Shown here: positions 58,735 through 64,000 of the stretch, piece after piece
Numbering within the stretch: position 1 is the stretch's first letter
How the letters are laid out: each line of letters starts with the position of its first letter
From: Ashinkailepas kermadecensis
Taxonomy: Eukaryota; Arthropoda; Thecostraca; Neolepadidae
DNA length: 64,000 nucleotides
Assembly: GCA_034440615.1 (NCBI GenBank)
Contig: JAOTOM010005105.1
Span: 368,501-432,500 of the forward strand
Direction of reading: 5' to 3'
The notes under the pieces: generated by a model
Seen by the model: the letters and a program-made list of their open reading frames with translations, nothing else
The model's database searches: none
Told to the model about the DNA's origin: nothing
Position numbers and translations under genes: made by a program

Positions 58735-60178
58735 CTAGAGGGGAGGGGTGAAGGCCCGCTCATCCAAGGGTGAACGCATGCCCCGACCCCCGCCCATACC
58801 ATCCCCGTAGTGTACGTTAGGCCCGTAGCCGGGCATGTGCGGCATGCGCGGTCGGTGGTGCGGGAACATGCCGGGGCCCATGGGCCCGGGCACGCCGGGC
58901 ATGAGGCCCAGCAGCCCCGGTTTGGCCGGCGGCATGTTCTGATACATCATGGCGCGGTTCATAGCATGCATGGGAGGCATGACTGGCGGCCCGGCCATGG
59001 GGGACATGGGCTGCGTGGGCGCGGGCGCAGCAGCGGCGGCGGCGCGGCGTGGGTCGGCCGCAGCGCGCGGCTCGGCCCGGTAGCGCGGATCCTCACGCTC
59101 CTGCACCATAAGCCGCTCGTACTCGCGTGCCGGCTCGGTAGGGATCACCTTGGCGGTGGGCGGCCGCTCCTCCTGCGAGCTGGTGCGGCGCGCCACCTTG
59201 AGTCGCGGGTCGACACGGGCCAGCGGCTCGGCCACTCGGTACCGCTGCTGCGAGTAGTCGAGCCGCTCCACCGTCACGTGCACCACCACCCACTCCATCG
59301 GCGGGTGCGAGTTCACCGACGCGTCAATCTCCACGCACGGCTTGAAGTCGACCGGCTTGAAGGGCAGCGGCAGATCTCCCACGTCCTTGTCGAAGTCCAT
59401 GGCGCCCACGTCCCAGGCGGGCCGCGCTGCCACGCGCATATCGCGGTCCTGCAGGCGCAGATCTACGTCGCGCATGCGCTGGTCCACGTCAGGGGTCGGC
59501 CAGGTGGCGGCAGGCTGTGGGCGACGTAGGTCTACGTCTCGACTGGTGGCCGCCTTCTGTGTGTCGGTGCCTCCCCACCGCGGCTCTGCTCCGTGCGAGC
59601 GAGGGTCAGCGTCCCGAACACCACGCGGATCGCGCGCGTCCACGTCTCGCACGGCGCGAGGATCTCGTGAGTCTACATCTCGCGTAGCGCGTGGATCTCT
59701 TGAGTCCACATCTCGTGCAGCTCGGGGATCTCGTGAATCAACATCTCGCGAGGCACGAGGATCCCGCGAGTCCACATCTCGCGCTCCACGGGGATCTCGT
59801 GAGTCAAAATCTCGTGATCCACGGGGATCTCGCGATCCACGGGGGTCTCGTGCGTCGACGTCCCGCGTACCGACATGTATGGCTGGTCGGTGGTCTCGCG
59901 GGTCGCGACCGTCGTGTGGCCGCCTCGCCTCGTCGCTGCCCTTCCTGGGCTGGTGTCGACCGGCGGCGTCCCTCCAGGGGTCGCGCTCGTCCGAGCCAGA
60001 GCGGCCGTCCTGCCAGGAGCGGCGCCGCTCGGACGGCCGCGAGGACCGCTGGTCGCGGTCGCGCTCCCGCCGGTGCCGATCGTCCGGATCGCGCCGGCCG
60101 CGCTCATCTTTGGAGGAGTCGCGACGCGTCCGGCTGACATCCGCGGTGGCCGACTGACGGTCTCCGGTGTCGGAGGAC
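58735..60178 (-). CDS. ZC3H4-like last exon
   Basis: Acceptor TTTGTCAG. It encodes SSDTGDRQSATADVSRTRRD, the RDVDSRDPR repeat region (about 59580-59880), LPLPFKPVDFKPCVEID and the MAGPPVMPPMHAMNRAMMYQ-type C terminus, ending FTPPL and TAG. The + strand frames over it are shadows. Confidence 0.88.
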
Positions 60179-63100
60179 CTGACAAACAGAGCGATATCAT
60201 CAGCAGGTCATCAGGAGAGAAGTGTTCACCACAAGGCGCAGCACCAGAATATCGCGGTAAATAACATGCTGATACACGGGCATGCTGATGCAGTGTTAGG
60301 TGCAATACTCCCTTTCGCATAATTCTGAAATTCGCATTTCGTAGGGTGTAGGTATCAGCTGAAGACGTTAAAACTAGCAATGACGTTGACATAATGGTTC
60401 ATAAAGAGGATGCTACGAAGACGGGTCCTGAACGCTAGTGGCACTTGGTGACATAACTTACTTATGAAACTGCCAATATTATGACATTGTTTGGAACTGT
60501 GAGACCTGCAAATACTCTTACAAACAAATACCATTCTGCCACATCTTATGGGACTAAATTGATGAACCAACACATCTTTCACGGAAAGTCAAAACAAGAT
60601 TTTACAAAGCATTGGTTTCTACTTCAATCATGCTTTTTCAGGACACCGTTCTTTCGAGTGATCGAATTATTCGTAGTGGAACAGGTGATGCCAGATACTA
60701 ATGTTACATAAGGTCCTATACCACACTTGTTTGGAAGTGATAAGTAACGCAATAGTTTTAGAAATTAAGTTCACCAATTTTAGTGCCCAAAATGTCAGTG
60801 TGCCAAGATGATTGGGATGGAAAACGACACACAGCTGGGATTGCCTCTTCCCCTTACCTTTAATAGCAACAAATAACTTCCATCGCCTATCGTTGCATGC
60901 TCAGATGCCATTAATTATAAACAAACTGAAAATATAACTACACGAACACATCTCACTTACCTTCCACACATTGGTGTCTTACGTCACAGTAATTACGTCT
61001 GCACCAGCCACACCATTCACTATTTATATGAATAATATGCTGGCACAAAACGTCATTTCTGTCCCTTTTACATGCAACCTCATGTTCTCACACAATCAGA
61101 TGTAATCTTCCACCCAACACCCTCAAGAAACTTATTTTTGGGTCATTTACTATTTCATCAACCCTTAATGTCACGACGGGTATGACGCGTGAATAATGGA
61201 AAATGAAAGCATGAACACTGCCTCTAATTGGTTGAATAAAGTTCGCTGAACTGTTAGAATCAATAAAATTGTTGTCCTAAAATATGTGAAATCTGGCCGA
61301 AATTGAATAAAACCCATCGCTAGGGAGGTGTTCAACAAATGGTTGGTTATTGGTGCTTCAGAGAGCACCGACAGACAAAGCATATGGTGCCTGCACAATT
61401 TTCAACAAAGCGGCTGGTGTATAAATGGAAGAAAGACGGGGAAATCGTGGTGATTTGGATAATCTAGTGCTATACAAATTCAAACCTACAACACTAATCA
61501 TATCCACAAGTACAAATGTTTAGGAACAGACCGCCTTCTGAAGCCGCCTTCTGCATTGCGAGTTCCGGGTGCAACGTAAGCTGCGAAGCACGGAATATTT
61601 TAGGACTTCCACGATACAGAGCGCAGGCAGCGGTGTATCTCGTACTCGACCACCACGAGATGGACTTCACTCAACAATTGTGTGTCTGCAAGCATGAATG
61701 CCGTACCGTGGGTCCTGATCGGCGGTGCTTTGTCTGATCGTGGTCAACAGCTGGTTGATGGCATCGGCAGGGTTCATGGTAGCGACGGCACCGGTCCCGG
61801 CAGCACCGGCGGCATTGGCGGCATCATTCACTGCACCCATCCGGTTGGGCTGAAAAAAAAACTCAATGAAATGATACGTAAGATTAAATCCATAGCCGTC
61901 TGACCAGTAGGGTAAGAACATCGGTTGTTACAGATCAAACCCTTCAAGGGAACAAGACACCTTGGAACAGGATTGGACAAAAACTCGGTCCCAGATCGGC
62001 AATAGCTCGACCGTTGATTGATGCAAGGATGCAAGGATGTCGCTCGGCCCTGATCAAGTCTCTTCCGTGTCTCTCTTCGTCTCACCGAACACGGGCACGA
62101 CCAGCACTTCCATATGATCTTTTACCAGCATGTGCTTTGTTGTGTCAAAACGTCTTTTAACAGTCGGTACGCCCTGAAGTATAAATAATCCATGAACCTT
62201 ACAAATTAAATTGGCTATATGTCTACATGACAGATGGCAAAAAAACGCAAAGCCAATCCGTATAACTAAGCAGAACACTTATAAATCTACATCATATTGC
62301 CGGCTGTGGAAATCCAAGGCTGTGATATGGAGAAAAACATGATAGTAGGAAGCTACAAGTCTTCCATTCCGAATCGTTCACCGTGTAGCCCCTTGTTCTG
62401 CCACTTAAACAGCATTCCAAATATGCACAAACTTGTGGCCAAAAATATATCTTGGGAATATATGATCAATATGCATGTGTACATATGTGGAAGCAAAACA
62501 AAAAAATGCCGGATCGGTTCTTTTAATAGACAGCCGCTGTGAATTTGATGGTGATCCTCGGAAGCGTGAAGTGTTTTTTCCTGCCCAAATCGTGGACGAG
62601 GAGTACTACACAGAACCCGCAAGTTGGTAGACATGTGATAGTATTAAACCGAAGCGATTCACATCGACAACATACACACATCACCTCTGCTTGGTATTGA
62701 TCAGCGGTCCGCATACCAAGGAGTGCCCTTTGACCTCTTCCCGAGATAAAACGACATGATCACTCACCTCACTCCAAAAATGAAAGGATCCTCTCTGACG
62801 AGTACACTCCTGAGACAAAAGGGATGGACCTGCACCATCCCTAAGATGGACGTGGTGCCCCCACTCGCACCCAGCAATAGGCGCTGAGATGGCAGCGCGA
62901 CATCACCCACCTCAGACGACATTTTCTTGAGCACGTCGGTCAGTCGCGGAACGTCGTCGTCGTCGCTCGAGTACCAGTTGTCGTCGGCGGCGCGGTCCTC
63001 GTCATCCTCGGTGGGCTGAGGCGTGTCCTAGGCGGACACGTTCAGGTCAGCATGGCTCAGCAAATATCATTGTACACCGCGAGTGCAGGGCAGCACAGGC

Positions 63101-64000
63101 CAGCACACAGCACACACGGCAACACGGGCCAGCACAGGCTAGCACAGACTAATAGAAACCGTTCGGTGCGCCGCCAAAACATGCGGACCCCTATTCGGAG
63201 TACATCCAGATCATTGACCACATCCCTTCCCTCTGCCCCTAATTAACAAGTGGGGAGAGCACTCACGTCCTAGCATAACTCCTGCTGAATCCAGAGGCGA
63301 TAACGTGTGCACCCCAATGCCATCCGATTGCATCGCAAGCCCAGCTGCCTATGTACACATGCCCATGCATTTTGGAATCACATCATGTACACGTGAGATG
63401 GCTGTGGCAATGGTATTCATTCTGAAAGCCCAGACACATCCTGTAGGTGCTTACCACTAGAGACCGTATACGATCCTGTACCAGCGATCACAGTGATGGC
63501 CACACCACCATCACATAATCCTATCACCACCTCACCATGCAATGGCAGCCACAGCTGTGGGCTGAGCACACCACACATGGCAGCTGTGACCAACCGAGAC
63601 CACAGTCCACCACCTACCTCTCTGGGTGCGTGCTCTTTCTGCTGCTGGTGGATCCGCAAGTACAACTGGCGCTGGCTTGCCGGCAAACTGTTGATGAATT
63701 CCATGTTTGGTGGCTCGTGGTCCCGATCTGCGGCCGACGGGCCATTCGGTGCAGCCGCGCGCTCCGACGAACCGGGTCCCTCCTGGAACTCAGGCCTGTC
63801 CTGGGACCCGAGCCTGTTCTGGGACAGGAGCCTCTCATGGGACCCGAGCCTGTTCTGGGACAGGAACCTCTCATGGGACTCGAGCCTCTCCTGAGATCCG
63901 GACCTCTCTGGCGAGTCCAGTTCGGCTGGCTCGGTCGGCTCGGTCGGCTCGGTCGGCTCGGCCGGGTCGTACCGGTTCGGGTCGGGCGGCGAGCCGTTGA
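58735..64000 (-). CDS. ZC3H4/Su(sable)-like CCCH zinc-finger protein, C-terminal part (4 exons seen, continues past the right edge)
   Basis: Minus-strand join, 5' to 3': 64000-63618, 63015-62911, 61849-61707, 60178-58735; phases continuous, TAG stop, ~690 residues. Members of this family act in the nucleus; ZC3H4 restricts non-coding transcription. Seen: an acidic Pro/Glu segment, MEFINSLPASQRQLYLRIHQ, the acidic DDNWYSSDDDDVPRLTDVLK block, an Ala-rich exon with INQLLTTIRQSTADQDPR, a long Arg/Asp/Ser-rich region with ~10 RDVDSRDPRG-type repeats, PFKPVDFKPCVEIDASVNSH, DPRLKVARR, and a Met/Pro/Gly-rich C terminus. No CCCH finger lies inside the window; it would be upstream. The assignment rests on the NWYSSD and DPRL/DPRY pattern and overall composition recalled from this family. 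SCAF4/SCAF8 or PCF11-like proteins, also rich in such repeats, are alternatives. The gene reality is firm, the name less so. Confidence 0.6.
60179..61706. other. ZC3H4-like intron
   Basis: AT-rich. No recognisable gene or repeat. Confidence 0.5.
61707..61849 (-). CDS. ZC3H4-like exon (Ala-rich)
   Basis: Acceptor of a long T-run then TTTCAG, donor CCACG|GTACGG. It encodes PNRMGAVNDAANAAGAAGTG and MNPADAINQLLTTIRQSTAD, then QDPR. Phase 0 in, phase 2 out, matching the last exon. Confidence 0.8.
61850..62910. other. ZC3H4-like intron
   Basis: No recognisable gene or repeat. Begins with a pyrimidine tract that serves the downstream exon's acceptor. Confidence 0.45.
62911..63015 (-). CDS. ZC3H4-like exon (acidic)
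   Basis: Acceptor ACGCCTCAG, donor GAG|GTGGGT; 105 nt, phase 0. It encodes PTEDDEDRAADDNWYSSDDD and VPRLTDVLKKMSSE. Too short to appear as a long reading frame. Confidence 0.75.
63618..64000 (-). CDS. ZC3H4-like exon (partial, runs off the edge)
   Basis: Donor GAG|GTAGGT. The frame reads NGSPPDPNRYDPAEPTEPTE, then repeated SHERLLSQNRLGSQ-like units, and DHEPPNMEFINSLPASQRQL followed by YLRIHQQQKEHAPRE. The 5' border lies beyond 64000. Confidence 0.85.

Noticed and set aside
59342..60157. 271-aa Arg/Ser-rich plus-strand frame, looking like an SR protein
   Set aside because: Antisense shadow of the RDVDSRDPR repeats of the ZC3H4-like exon.

Overview
This is eukaryotic, animal nuclear DNA: intron-rich, repeat-rich and built of GC-rich exons in AT-richer flanks. 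It holds four protein-coding genes, which I reconstructed exon by exon from protein similarity, splice-site consensus and reading-frame bookkeeping. The gene set (an A20/AN1 zinc-finger protein, a CPEB1/Orb translational regulator, a complete animal urocanate hydratase and part of a CCCH-type nuclear protein), the tRNA-derived SINEs and the Ingi/Jockey-like, Penelope-like and hAT-like elements suggest an invertebrate. An arthropod such as a crustacean is my best guess, but nothing in the window fixes the taxon.

Layout. 1-1900: a ~1 kb foldback element, a SINE and promoter-proximal tandem repeats. 1923-10799 (+): ZFAND5/6-like gene, 4 exons, 190 aa. 11200-17990: intergenic, with a SINE, an 84-bp tandem repeat, a hAT-like MITE, a C-rich degenerate satellite and a broken reverse-transcriptase fragment. 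18633-28397 (-): nine 3'-terminal exons of a CPEB1/Orb gene, whose first coding exon was not found. 28400-33640: divergent intergenic region with degraded retroelement sequence. 33647-58087 (+): urocanate hydratase (UROC1), nine exons, 709 aa, ~24 kb because its introns are packed with repeats. 58735-64000 (-): C-terminal ~690 residues of a ZC3H4/Su(s)-like protein, running off the right edge. UROC1 and this gene converge tail to tail, with poly(A) signals about 30 bp apart.

The most unusual structure is in UROC1. Intron 2 is bracketed by two minisatellites that are copies of its own exon-intron borders. At its 5' end about 37 copies of a 43-bp unit repeat the last 32 nt of exon 2 plus the first 11 nt of the intron, so each copy carries a 5' splice site. 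At its 3' end about 26 copies of a 79/64-bp unit repeat the polypyrimidine/AG acceptor plus the first 25 nt of exon 3, so each copy carries a 3' splice site. A third array at the start of exon 5 repeats that acceptor with a ~26-bp unit. A SINE has also landed on the exon 5 donor, duplicating it in its target-site duplication. The gene is otherwise intact in frame, which raises the question of how the correct sites are chosen among dozens of near-identical ones.

The genes show no operon-like relationship. Each is an independent housekeeping or regulatory gene: ubiquitin-linked zinc-finger protein, mRNA polyadenylation/translation control, histidine catabolism, and nuclear RNA regulation.
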